Program-made: the position numbers and the translations under genes
Source of the DNA: Rhizomys pruinosus
Lineage: Eukaryota > Chordata > Mammalia > Rodentia > Spalacidae
NCBI GenBank assembly: GCA_009823505.1
Contig: VZQC01009559.1
Coordinates: forward strand, 62,001 to 126,000
Direction: 5' to 3'
DNA: 64,000 bases
Notes under the pieces: generated by a model
The model's database searches: none
The model's input: the letters and a program-made list of their open reading frames with translations, nothing else
What the model was told of the DNA's origin: nothing
Shown: piece by piece, positions 12,245 to 23,022 of the stretch
Layout of the letters: every line of letters starts with the position of its first letter
Position numbering within the stretch: position 1 is the first letter of the stretch

Positions 12245-12427
12245 GAAAGGACTGCATCGAAGAACTGACTGAAACAGTGAACTTCTGCTCAAAACAGTCA
12301 ACTTCCTCATGGAGAATATTGGAAAAGACTGAGAAAGAGATGAAAAGCATGTTTGGCAGAATTCATGAGCTCTGGCGGGGTGGGGGAATGGGCAGGAACA
12401 CAGGTCTAGATTTGTTAAAAAAATAAT
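10465..12427 (+). mobile_element. LINE-1 with ORF1 joined to the 3' end; most of ORF2 missing
   Basis: A CpG-bearing 5' stretch (10465-10740) leads to an ATG at 10741 and a 73-codon frame (MAKITKKRQHWKGAG...). This is the position and style of an L1 ORF1 N terminus, which makes an RNA-binding coiled-coil protein. Lysine- and glutamate-rich coiled-coil remnants follow, then the C-terminal domain signature LLYPAKMS near 11750-11772. At 11876 it jumps into the last ~250 bp of ORF2 (stop at 12125-12127) and a 3' UTR with (AAC)n at 12210-12243. About 3.6 kb of ORF2 is absent. It could be a HAL1-like deletion derivative or an assembly join; the break coincides with the duplication edge. Confidence 0.8.
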
Positions 12428-12539
12428 AAATTTATGTGAAAAAGTTTTAATTATGTGTATTTGTTGCTCATGGTTTTATTTTATATGGGACCATTTCACA
12501 CAATTATAAAGTTTATATTGAACTTCCATGTTCATCAAG

Positions 12540-12735
12540 GAAATTGGCTTATTATTTTCTTTTGGTTTTGGTATAAGGGTAATATTGGCTACATAAAAAG
12601 ATTTTTTTGACATCTATTTCTAGTTTATGGAATAATTTGGGAAGAACTGGTGTTAGGTGTTAATCCTTTAAAAATATGATAGAAATAAGAAATTAATCCA
12701 TCTGGAATTTTGAGCTGGGAGGTTTTTTTTTTATT
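12540..12735 (-). mobile_element. Old L1 ORF2 fragment (duplicate)
   Basis: Same element as 3265-3460, with a few homopolymer differences. Confidence 0.65.
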
Positions 12736-12893
12736 ACTGTTTCCACCTTCGTTAGTCTAGGGCTATTTAAGTCATTTATCTCATCTTGGCTGCACACACT
12801 GGCATTGCTGTTGCACCGCTGCCATTCACCTTTGACCTTCAGATGCTTGAACATGATATGTTCTGTACAGATGTTCCTGTTTGTCCTTTTCTG

Positions 12894-12964
12894 TCAGTGC
12901 TAGAGATTGAAGTTAGGAAGTGTGCAGATGAGACACACACTCTACCACTGAGCAACACCTCCAG
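12894..12964 (-). mobile_element. ID-like SINE (duplicate)
   Basis: Same element as 3620-3693; it lacks the extra bases seen there in GTGTGGCAGATG and ACAACACACT. Confidence 0.65.
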
Positions 12965-13044
12965 ACTTTCTGTGTATTTGTTCTGATTAAGGTTTGTTAA
13001 GATTCTGTGATTTATAAATTAATGTTTTTCAATAAATTTGGAAA

Positions 13045-13317
13045 ATTTTCAGACTGGAGCGTTTTGAGGCAATGGTCCATTTTTATTCATTACTTTGTCT
13101 TTTTCAGCTAGGCAATTTCTTTGGACTTATCTTCAATTACAATTTTTCCCCTTATTTTGTGTTGGCTCGTCAGTCCATTTAGCTGTTTTCAATTTCAGTT
13201 ATTTACTTTTCAGCTCTATAGAATACTTTCAGAAAAATAACTTCTGCTTTTCTGTTGAGATTGCCTATTACCTATTGCATATTGCTGTTAATTATTTAAA
13301 ATATTGTGGGCTGGAGA
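13045..13317 (-). mobile_element. Old L1 5'-region fragment (duplicate)
   Basis: Same element as 3770-4034. Confidence 0.5.
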
Positions 13318-13537
13318 GATGGCCTAGCGGTTAAGAGTGCCGACCGCTCTTGCAGAGGACCCGGGTTCGATCCCCAGCACCCACATGGCGGCTGAGAACT
13401 GCCTGTAACTCCAATTCCAGGAGAACTCCAGTTCCAAGGGAATCCGACACCCTCTTCTGACCTCCGCGGCATTGCATGACACGGGTGCACAGACCTACAT
13501 TCAGACAGTACATTCATACATATAGAAAATAAATAAA
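13318..13537 (+). mobile_element. B2 SINE (duplicate, cleaner copy)
   Basis: Full-length B2 with head GGGCTGGAGAGATGGCC, GGGTTCGATCCCC box and AATAAATAAA tail. Confidence 0.92.
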
Positions 13538-13606
13538 TTCTTTCTAACTTTCACTCAATCCCAAAAGCAACTAACCAAGCAATTAATCAAAGAATCAACC
13601 CATTTT

Positions 13607-13853
13607 TTTTTCCCTTTTGAAACAGGGTCTCCTATAGCCCCAGCTGTCCTGGAACTCACTCTATAGACCAGGCTGGCCTCGAACTCACAGAGATCCACCT
13701 CCCTCTGCCTCCTGAGTGCTAGGATTAAAGGAGTGAGCCACCATGCCTGTCTTAAAGGTGGTTCTTAGCTGCCACGTGGGTGCTGGGAATTGAACCCGGG
13801 TCCTCTGCAAGAGCAGTCGGCGCTCTTAACTGCTGAGCCATCTCTCCATCCCC
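13607..13853 (-). mobile_element. Dimeric SINE: B2 head fused to B1 (duplicate)
   Basis: Same unit as 4332-4576. Target-site duplications lie at 13591-13606 and 13854-13869. The B1 half has the intact text GAAACAGGGTCTCC. Confidence 0.85.
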
Positions 13854-13982
13854 AGAATCAGCCCATTTTATAGAAATCAGTGCTTCCACTCTGTCTTCTG
13901 GGTGTCACTGTTGACTGCCCTCGGGTTCTTGCACCCCAATCTGCTGTAATGTGCTATATAAATCTCTGGCTTAAAAAAAGTA

Positions 13983-14375
13983 GTCTGTCCTAGTTTTCTC
14001 TCTGTTGCGGTGATAAAACACTGACCGAATGCAACCTGGGGCAGAAAAGAGTTTATTTCACTTCTAGGTAGCTGTCCATCACTGAACTAAACCAGGGTAG
14101 GAACTCAAGGTGGGAACATGGAGTGGCAACCAGGGAGGAATGCTTCTTACTGGCTCATTCTCTGGCTCTCTCACCGGCTCATACTCAGCTAGCTTTCTTA
14201 TACAGCCTCTGCCCACCTGCCTGCCTGTGGATGGTATGACCCACAGTGAGCTGAGTCCTACATCAATTAGCAGTGAAGAGAATACCCATAGGCCTATCTG
14301 ATCAAAGCCATTCTTCAGGTGAAGTTCCTTCTTCTCAAGTGACTCTAGGTTGTGTTGACAATAAAAGTAGCCATT
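13983..14375 (-). mobile_element. Rodent interspersed repeat, LTR-like (duplicate)
   Basis: Same element as 4704-5100. A patch at 14281-14340 differs by several indels from 4998-5058. Confidence 0.65.
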
Positions 14376-15291
14376 ACATATTCATCACCATGCCAATGTA
14401 CAATTATTTGTTTCCTTTGGTTAATATAGACAGCTACGCTGAAAGAACTCAGAACAATTAGAAATACTTAGAACTGAGGTTACTTATATTGATTCTGCTG
14501 ATCTAATATTCATTATGGGTTGGATTTCTGAGTCGCAGAAAGCTTTCTTTTCATATTATGGTGCTAAGTCAGTTCCTATATATTAGATTACATCAACTTG
14601 ATTAATTTTGCTTCTATGTGTATCAGCTGGCAGTCATTTCCATGGGCAAAATAAAAACCTTTGAATTATCTTCTTATTTGATTAGAGCATGTTGTATTTT
14701 TAAAACCTCTTTCCCTCTCTTTTCTAAATCAAGATTTAGTCATCTTAATTAGAACTGGTAGGCCCTATAGCCAATGTTAAATCATGCCAACAGCCCAGTT
14801 TTTGAAATGAGAGTGGACACTGGTCTGAGGAGACCTTTCTTTATTACCGTTTGTGGTGGCAGAATGGAACAGAGCAATTATTGGTGCAGAGTAATTTAAT
14901 ACTGTTTTATTAAACATTGTCTCTTCATCTTGGTGAGGAGGTCTGGGATTCACGAGGATGTCCATTTTCTGTGAAATACTATCCGATTTACATAGATGAA
15001 TTCACAGTCTATGGTCATCTTATAAAAAAAAATCACGATATAAAGATGAACTAAAATCTGAGCAGAGAATAAAAATGTGAAAAGCAATTAACATGTATCT
15101 TTCAAAACTTACAGTGATATTGGTTTACTTTTCTTCCTTACCTGAACAGACACACTGTTTTCACATCAGACTGCTCACACAGAACAGAGATGAGGAATTA
15201 AAATAGTGATTAATTGTCCTAAATAGAGCTTAAATTATTCAGATATATTTTATTGAATAAAAGATGCTTTTCTTTAAGTAGTGTTTTTTTT
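14376..15291. other. Unassigned AT-rich DNA (duplicate)
   Basis: Counterpart of 5101-6018; nothing recognised. Confidence 0.5.
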
Positions 15292-15512
15292 TAAATTATA
15301 TTTATTTTTATTTTATGTGGGATGACTTTTTCCTGCATGTAAGTACACCCCTGTCATGTAGTACCTGTCCAGGCCAGATGAGGGCATTGGCTCCTCTGGA
15401 ACTGGAGTAGCAAAAGGTCATTAGCAGACAGTCATGTGGGTGCTGGGAACCAAATCCAGATATCCTGAAAGAGCATGAAGTGAGTGCTCTTAGCTGCTGA
15501 GCCATGTCCAGC
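15292..15512 (-). mobile_element. B2 SINE, diverged (duplicate)
   Basis: Same element as 6019-6234. Confidence 0.85.
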
Positions 15513-16069
15513 TAACAAATGGTTGTTTTATCAGACATTTAGTGTTTAAGTTACAGTTTATTTTGTCTGCTCTGTAAACTTGCAGAAGGAATGGAATTTG
15601 GGGTCTTTTAGAGAACTTTTATGAAGGGAAATTCTTTTATACAATTCTTTCTATGTAATAGTGCCATAAAACATATACATTTTCTTAATCTTATTTTAAT
15701 ACCAACTACTTTTTCTCCCAAAGGGAAACAGAAGCATTTCCACACAGAAATAAAAGGACTTTCTTCTAAAGAAATCACATTAAATACATTTTAAAGTTAA
15801 TTATTTATGTATTCATATCTAAAGAGTTCTTACTCCTTCAGCTCATAGAGTATTTTCAGTTTTTTTTTTTTTTTTGTAAAATCTCACATACACTTACCTA
15901 GGCTATGTTTGAGCTCACTCAGTGTATAGTTCAAGTTAGCTGTGAACTTGAAATATTCCTACTTGCTGGAATTACAGAATGCCTAACCAAACCCAGCTTG
16001 TATGTTTTTGCATGGATTTTATGACCTAATTTTCAAATGTATGCAATACATTCGCTACATGGTATTCAA
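15513..16069. other. Unassigned AT-rich DNA (duplicate)
   Basis: Counterpart of 6235-6789, with a poly-T run near 15859-15875. Confidence 0.4.
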
Positions 16070-16440
16070 AGAATAAAAATGTGAGACAACATGCCTTGCT
16101 TGTTTTTCTGAGTCTGAATTATCTCACTTAGCATAACAGTTTCTAGTTCTGTCCATTTGCCTGCACATTTCATGAATTCAGTATTTTTATAGCTGATCTG
16201 AACTCCCTTGTGTAAATGTACCACGTTTTCATGATCTATTCTTCAGTTAAAGGATATTTAGGCTTTTTCCATTTCCTAGCTATTGTGAAAAGAGCAGAAA
16301 TAACATTGCTGAGCAAATATCTCTGAAGTTAGATATTGGGTCCTTAGGGTATATGACAAGGAGTAGTATAACTGGGCCATACAGTAGACCTATTTTTAGT
16401 TTATTGAGAATCAACAGCTGTCTAATTGGACTTAGGCTCA
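16070..16440 (-). mobile_element. L1 ORF2 3'-end fragment (duplicate)
   Basis: Same element as 6790-7150; a few bases read closer to L1 consensus (TTTCTAGTTCTGTCC). Confidence 0.75.
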
Positions 16441-17928
16441 TTCAATAAGAGGGAATCCATGCATCGTACTGTAAACACAACCAAGTACACATAGCTCTAG
16501 AGTTCATAAATGCTAGAGAACAATCTTTGCAAGCCATGTGGGTCTAGGCAAAGGCTCTTAAGTACAGGACTGGGTGCTTGGCTACTTAGTGCATGCACAG
16601 TGGTCATTACTGGCATTATGAACCCCAGAATTCCTGTTTTGGGGGACTCTCTTGGCAGCAGTCAGTCTCTGCACCTTGAAGTCAAGAGCTGTGGCTTTTT
16701 TCCAAGGATGAAGAAACAGACTGAGTAGAGCAATGCACAGCGTGGTGGAAATCTTTTGCCATATTGAGTAGGTACTATTGTTTCTTGAACATTATCAAAA
16801 GTGACTTTCAAATCAGTGTGAAGGCTGGGGCAGGAGTGAGACTCATCCATAAATTTAGGATGGAAAATTTCCTTGGCAGAATTTCCTGAGCTGGAAAATC
16901 ACTAATTTTCTTTCCCTTGTCCACAAGAGGTCAGAAAATTACTTAGCTGCTAGATAATATAGTGACTACATTTCAAATATTCTTCAAGTCTGACCACATT
17001 CCGGGACACCCTTTCTGCACTGATCACCAAATTTGTCCCCCTGACAGATTCCCCATGGGCCCTTTGGGGACTGTCCATGAGGTAGCATAGGTGTGGTCTT
17101 TAGCTCTCTCTCTTCTGTGGTCACCAATGACCCCCCTCACTTACTGTGTGGATGTCTCAGGATTCTTTTCTCCAAGGGGAAAAAGTTGTTGGGGCAAGTT
17201 CTGTTGATGGGGCAAGTTCTCCAGGTTGGATAAGGGCCCTGGGTTCTGAGGCAGGATCTATTCCACATTGCACAGGGTATCGGCTGTTTGAGGTGGTGTG
17301 CAGATGGAGGAAATGCTTCCGAGCCCTTCCATAATCTTTGCTGTTGGTTCAGTTCATTTGGATCCTTCTAGATAGTGATCTCATAGAGAAGTCACATTCC
17401 ATAGAGAAGTCATACCACATAGAGAAGTCATAGACATTCTACCCTGCTCTGAACTATGTGCCTCCAAATAGCAAATCTGCTTGACTGGAGTCCTTGAACT
17501 TCTTTTTACCCTGGTCACTGATGAAGGACAGCTTGACTTTTATCCCCATCTTATAGCTGTCTAGACTCATCCTCACTCATATCAAACAGCTTCCCAGACT
17601 CATTAAAGTGAACCCAGATTTCATAATCCAGAAGAACCCACATGGTATTGCCATATATAACAGCCTTTTAAGTTAGTACACACTATAGTTAATTATGGAA
17701 AGAAAATATAGCTATCTAGCAATTTTCAGTAAATGCTTCTGATACATTAAAATATGTAAAGAACAGTATGATGAACAGCACTAAGAAATGCACTGTGTCC
17801 ATGCTAGAAGGATCTCCTCCCTGTCATGCCTCTGTGTTCCCTGTCTTCAGGTGTCAACATCTACTCTGAATCTTTAGGAATCCATATGCACTTCATCTTT
17901 CCTATACTTTATATTTTAGAGTTTGAGA
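16441..17928. other. Unassigned single-copy-looking DNA (duplicate)
   Basis: Counterpart of 7151-8644. A disagreement patch at 16455-16490 is followed by well over 1 kb of near identity. The CATAGAGAAGTCA tandem lies near 17382-17432. Confidence 0.5.
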
Positions 17929-18064
17929 GTTTATCAAACACAGTACTTAAGAGCACAGACTCTTGAATCAGACTGTCTGGATTTGAATCCTGGAGACCTC
18001 TTTACTAGCCATGTTTTTTGTAGGAATTATTTAACTGTGTTATGTATTCTTCAGTTTTCTTTCT
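17929..18064 (+). mobile_element. MIR SINE (duplicate)
   Basis: Same element as 8645-8780. Confidence 0.8.
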
Positions 18065-18200
18065 GGTATTTTTGAGACAAGATTTCCCTATAGCCCCATC
18101 TGGCGTGGAACTTGGTATGTAGAGCAAGCTGATCTCATGGAGATCTGCCTGGTCTGCCTCCTGAGTGCAGGGAATCAAAGGTGTGTGCCCCATGTCAAGC
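18065..18200 (-). mobile_element. B1 SINE (duplicate)
   Basis: Same element as 8781-8916, with a more regular central part (GATCTGCCTGGTCTGCCTCC). Confidence 0.88.
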
Positions 18201-18230
18201 TCAATTATTCACTTTTTGAAAGATATATGT

Positions 18231-18450
18231 GGGCTGGAGAGATGGCTCAGTGGTTAAGACCACTAGCTTCTTTTGCAGCGGATGACCCGGGTTTGATTCC
18301 CAGCACCCATGCAGTGGCTAACAACTGTCCATAACTCCAGTTCTAGTGGTTCTGATGTTCTTTTCTGACCTCTGTGGGCATTGCATGACATGGGTGCATT
18401 TACACATGTGTAGGCAAAACATTAATACACACAAAATAATAAATAGAATA
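18231..18450 (+). mobile_element. B2 SINE (duplicate, cleaner copy)
   Basis: Head GGGCTGGAGAGATGGCTCAG and box CCCGGGTTTGATTCCC are intact, unlike 8946-9165. Confidence 0.9.
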
Positions 18451-18714
18451 TTAAAAAGAAAAGTGTCTGTAAAGTGGTGGTATCGATATTAGCAATATTT
18501 AAGAGGAACTCATTTAGAATATGTACAATCTTAGAATAACACCAAGAACAAATAAAGCTCCAGATTAAATATTTGTAATTATGTAATTCTATGTGCATTA
18601 AAGTTTTATACAAACAATATTATAATATGTATATGTATCCTTTTGTAACTTCCTTGGGGGTATTATAGTCTGTGATATTCATTTTGATGTATATATATAT
18701 ATATGTATATATAT

Positions 18715-19490
18715 ATTTCTTCTTTTTTCAATATTTATATATATTGAATTTTTATGCATTTCATATAATACATGTTAATCATATTAGACCCCTCCCCTAT
18801 CTGTACACCCCCATAGGCTGCCCACCAGATTTCATACATTGCCTCATATATGTTAAGGCCTATCAAGTCCAGTTTGTGTACCCAGATGTTCCTCAGTGTG
18901 AGTTATCCACTGGAGCCTGTTCAGCCTATCTAGCATCAGTCCCTTAAAGAAGACCAAGTCTCCTTCAGCTGCCAATAGTTCCTTGGCTAAAGTTGGGACC
19001 CCCTACCATTTCTCCCAGTTCTGTGCTATGTTTGAGCGAGTCGACTGTCTGACTGAGTTTGCAAGTGTCTTGTGATGCTGTCCCCATTGCTATTAACTTC
19101 TTATGAGCAAGTTCCCAGAAGCCTAGAAGTCTCTGTTTCCTTGTGGTCATGCACCAACCCTGGCTCCTACAATCTTTCCACCCCCTCTTCTGCAGTGGTC
19201 CCTGAGTCCTGTGTGGGTGAGGTTTAGTATAGGAGTCCTATTGAGGGCTATGCACTCTCAAGTCTCTTATTCTATACATTTTGGCCAGTTGTGGGCTTCT
19301 GTGTTAATCAGGCTCTGTTTCCTGGGGAAACTTCACTGGTAAGAGTTGAAACATGCATTAGTATTTTGTCTACTGCCTGTTCTATTATGTTCTGTGGGCC
19401 TTAGGTATAGGGGTTCCAGCTCAATGGGAGGGCACTCATGTGAGGTCTTGTAAACAGCTAAATACACATGGCTGGAGAGGTCACAGATCC
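18715..19490 (-). mobile_element. L1 3' UTR fragment, Lx-like (duplicate)
   Basis: Same element as 9395-10200, preceded by (TA)n at about 18688-18716. Confidence 0.75.
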
Positions 19491-19667
19491 TAGAAAAAAC
19501 CCTACATCTGTTGTATCCTTAGACAAATGTAATTTCTTACTGTATGCTAAATATGGATTTTTATATTTACAGACAAGTGTACCTGTCACTATTCATAAAA
19601 GAAGCTTCTTTTTGCAACAGATGGAAACTATGACAGAGTTCACATACAGAGAATAAGTGTCTCTTCC

Positions 19668-19790
19668 CCTCTTTTGACAGGGCCTTGCTATGTTGCCCAG
19701 GCTGACCTTCAACTAGTAGACCCTCCTCCCTTTGTTTTTTGGGTACTGGGATTACAGGCCTGTGTCTCCACATGTAGATTGTATACTTTC
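19668..19790 (-). mobile_element. B1-like fragment (duplicate, uncut)
   Basis: Counterpart of 10375-10463. The first ~88 bp match that copy; here the sequence continues past the duplication edge. Confidence 0.7.
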
Positions 19791-19915
19791 TGATAGAGCT
19801 TTCTTTTATGGGGCATTTGGTTGCTTATGAAATTTTTTTGCAATAACAAATAATTCTACTATGAATGCTTATTATATACTTAATATGTATGCTTATTAAT
19901 ATTCATGAGTAAGAT

Positions 19916-19958
19916 TCCTCCTCCTCCTCCTCCTCCTCCTCCTCCTCCTCCTCCTCCT
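19916..19958 (+). repeat. (TCC)n microsatellite
   Basis: About 14 uninterrupted CTC/TCC units. The tract is pure pyrimidine on this strand and likely variable in length. Confidence 0.97.
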
Positions 19959-20085
19959 TCTTTGGTCTTATCGGTCTCCCTGTAGCCTTAGCTGGCCTGG
20001 AACTCACTATGTAGACCAGGCTAGCCCTGATCTCACAGAGATCCACCTGCCTCTCAAGTGCTGAGATTAAGTTGAGCTGAGCAAG
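19959..20085 (-). mobile_element. B1 SINE
   Basis: Reads TCGGTCTCCCTGTAGCC, ATGTAGACCAGGCTAGCC and AGATCCACCTGCCTC. The (TCC)n tract sits at its A-tail side and may have grown from the tail. Confidence 0.9.
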
Positions 20086-21156
20086 ATCTTTTTCTAAGGC
20101 TTATGCAAGACAATATAATTTGCTAGTCTTAAATTTTATTTGTTCATTAACTAAGGAACAAGCTTTTTCATATTCAACTTCTTCAAGCTTGTATTTACCA
20201 TGAAAGATTGTACTAACCTCTATGTAGGAGAAATTTAAGCCTCTTAATTAATGATAACTCAGACTCTCTTGGTTGAAATGGTCTATTTTGGATATCTAAG
20301 TTATCTCAGTGAATATACTATGTTCTTTTTTTTCATGTTCCTTCTTGTATGTATCAAAACTCATACTGAACAATGAGTTCCGGGTTGCAAAAGAGGATTT
20401 AATTTTGCACCTGTCTGTCATGTCTTTGTTCATCAGCTGAACACAAACACACACACACAGTGCTAAATACTACGTTTTCGTGTTTTACTCCTTCCCCTGT
20501 CTCTTGCTGAGGTGCCTTCTGGGGCTTAATCATGCATCAGCTCCAGGAGGTGGGTTTTTTTTGCTCTCCACTGGGCTGGTGGAGAGCTAGGCCTCTCTCT
20601 GGACTGGCCTATCTAACTGGACATTATGCTTCTGGCTGTTTTAGTGGTTGGGAGGTGTAACTTATCAAAATTGTTTTATTGTAATCTCAGACCTCTGCTG
20701 TCTCCTCGGTGCTTCTAGCAAGTCTGCAGTTTCCATGGCACAATTATCACAAATGGAGACTTGTGGGGTCTGTGGGAATCGGACAAGCTGTGGGCGGGGC
20801 AGGAGTGCTGCCCACAGCGTACAGAGCCATCAGTCCCTCTCCAGTGTGTGATGCCCCTCCTGTGCAGAGCCGGGGGTGTCCATTCTCTCCCAACCTCCAA
20901 ATGCATGTCGAGCCTGGGCAGGTACTGTGATCTCAACTGGGGTTGGTTGGCTTCTCTTGCCTTTCTGGATGTGTCTATTTTGCCTCCCTGTGGGGTTTCT
21001 GTCCCAAGAAGGGGAAATTACTCATATTTAATTGCTCAACTTTATCTCTTTTCTAGTTAGCATTTTCCCTTATGGCTGATATGATTTCAGCCTAACTGGT
21101 ACTTATCTCATGCTTTCATTTAGTCACAGAGGTGGCTGACTGTAGAGATTAAACTG
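20086..21156. other. Unassigned; GC-richer block 20500-21060
   Basis: No repeat family recognised. 20500-21060 is GC-richer than its surroundings and has short overlapping frames on both strands (up to 99 codons) with no recognised similarity. It could be an old LTR or L1 5' region. A short (CA)n lies at about 20447-20459. Confidence 0.35.
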
Positions 21157-21490
21157 GATCTGATGAGATGGTTCAGTTGGTAAAGTCTTGCCATGCAAGA
21201 ATGAGAACCTGAGTTTGATCCATAGCATCCATGTAAAAAGTGCTCCATAGTGATTTGCATTTATAATCTCAATTCTGAGGAGGTGGAGATAGGCAAGTGC
21301 TTGAAGCTTGCTGGCTGTCCTGTTTAGCCTACTGGGAAAGCCAGATCTCAGTGAGACTGTGACTCCAAAAAATAAAAATGTGGATGGCTTCTGAGGGAGA
21401 CTACCTGAGGTTGACTAGCTTCCACTTACACACTCCTCCATACATATTTGTACACACACTCTCCCCTGTTATATACATGTGCCTGCATCC

Positions 21491-21493
<3 letters not shown>
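21157..21493 (+). mobile_element. B4 SINE (ID/B1 chimera)
   Basis: A tRNA-like head (GATGAGATGGTTCAG ... GCCATGCAAGAATGAGAACC ... GAGTTTGATCC) runs into a B1-like body (TTTATAATCTCAATTCTGAG ... GTGAGACTGTGACTCC), followed by the B4-type 3' part and CA-rich tail. Confidence 0.8.

Positions 21494-21572
<79 letters not shown>
21494..21572 (+). repeat. (CA)n(GA)n compound microsatellite
   Basis: About 15 CA units pass directly into about 23 GA units at the tail of the B4 element. Confidence 0.97.
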
Positions 21573-22978
21573 ACTTTAAAGTTAAGAACACAAAAGTGAT
21601 TTAAACCTACACAAGCACCAGATAAACTTTCTATCAAGTGTGAAGGCATTCCTGAGGACAATGGTTTAAAATTGGTTGCTGATGGAACAAAGGAGTATGT
21701 GACTGATGTAGTTCTGACTCACTGGGGAACAAGCAGCAACTCTATCTTAAAAGGGCTGGTTGTGCCAGAAATCTGGGTTCATTGGATAATTATGGACAGC
21801 ACACAGTGCTTCTATCAGTGGGATATCTTCCAGCTAATGGTATCTGAGCTGCGGGGCCCAGCATCAGAGCTTAGAAGAGGTGTTAGAAGAATGGTGTCAC
21901 CAACCTAAAGGTGCTGATAGAGGAAGTCAAATCCATGACATTGAAAATGCTCGAGTCCTCTCCTTTCTTTCTGTGGCCCGCAGAGCAGGTGCCAGGAGTG
22001 CCCCTCAGGATCCATCAGCACTGTGCACTGGCAGCAGCTGCTGCCACAGTCAGAACATTGCTATGGTCTCTGTACAAATGTTTTATTTACCCCTAAGAAT
22101 AAGGTATGAAATATTTCATATCATTTGCCTCGTGATCATAGGATAAAAGAATTAAGGGACAGGGAGAAGTCAAGGTGACTATTTCAGACAGTCATTACCT
22201 TGCACATAAAATACTCTATAAACTTGCCAATATTATTATAGTCCAGTTAGTTTTAGCAATTGCTACCTTCATTGGGTGCCTGAGCCATAGGATATATAGT
22301 CTTTCATATCTGTATGTGGCTGCTCTCCCAGAGTTTCTGAATTAATTTAGGGTATGATACCCACAAAGGAAATTTGAAGTATTCCATGTCAAAAGCAAAA
22401 GAGAGCAGAAAGCTTATTTAGGAAGTGTTTTGGTTTTTGTGAATAACCTCTCCAGATATTAGTCATGGAAAGACAATCGGAATCTAGCTTTCAAGAAGGG
22501 AAGAGTCTTTATCTGCTTGCAGAAAAGGCACAGGTTAATTAAAATTCAACATTATTTTCAGCCCTGAGTACAGGATGATGTTAGGTAACCAAGTGGCAGT
22601 TTCATAGACCTGGCTTAGTGATGAGTAATGTGTCATCCTGGGAGTGGTACTGGTTATGAGATGATAGAAGAGGGAAATAAAGTTAGATGGAAAGGAAAGA
22701 AAACCCAGACTGACTATCCCTGGAAGCCATTTTAACCCTCTCTTTTATGAGACTGCAGAATGTCTGGAAAAGGGAAGATGCTGGTAGGCCAAAGGTCTTA
22801 TCAATTATATATATATAAGTATATATCAAGAAACATGCAGCTGATACCTTTAAATAGACTGCTACATCATGTTTACATAATTTTAAAACATCAGGAAGAA
22901 AGAAAAAAAAACAAAAAATCATCAAGGACTAAAAAACAATAATGGAATAATGGAACAGTAGGTTTGAACACCCCTCCC

Positions 22979-22981
<3 letters not shown>
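21573..22981. other. Unassigned; possible old coding-derived block 21630-22090
   Basis: 21630-22090 is balanced in composition and has two overlapping plus frames (21672-21908, 78 codons; 21880-22146, 88 codons) that would join by one shift. I cannot identify a parent gene and see no poly-A tail, so I do not call a pseudogene. A (TA)n stretch lies at 22808-22830. The rest shows nothing. Confidence 0.3.

Positions 22982-23020
<39 letters not shown>
22982..23020 (+). repeat. (CA)n microsatellite
   Basis: About 19 CA units without interruption. Confidence 0.97.

Positions 23021-23022
<2 letters not shown>

Larger units (their letters stand above)
11876..19755 (+). repeat. 7.9-kb direct duplication, copy 2
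   Basis: This is the cleaner of the two copies, matching 2605-10463. SINE heads, the dimer and the MIR read closer to consensus here. A few patches are worse instead, such as 14281-14340 and 16455-16490. Downstream it continues without an N into new sequence from 19756. Confidence 0.95.

Noticed and set aside
12157..12426. Poly-asparagine plus frame
   Set aside because: It is the (AAC)n tract of an L1 3' UTR.
21401..21661. Low-complexity frames over (CA)n(GA)n
   Set aside because: Pure dinucleotide repeat; no coding support.
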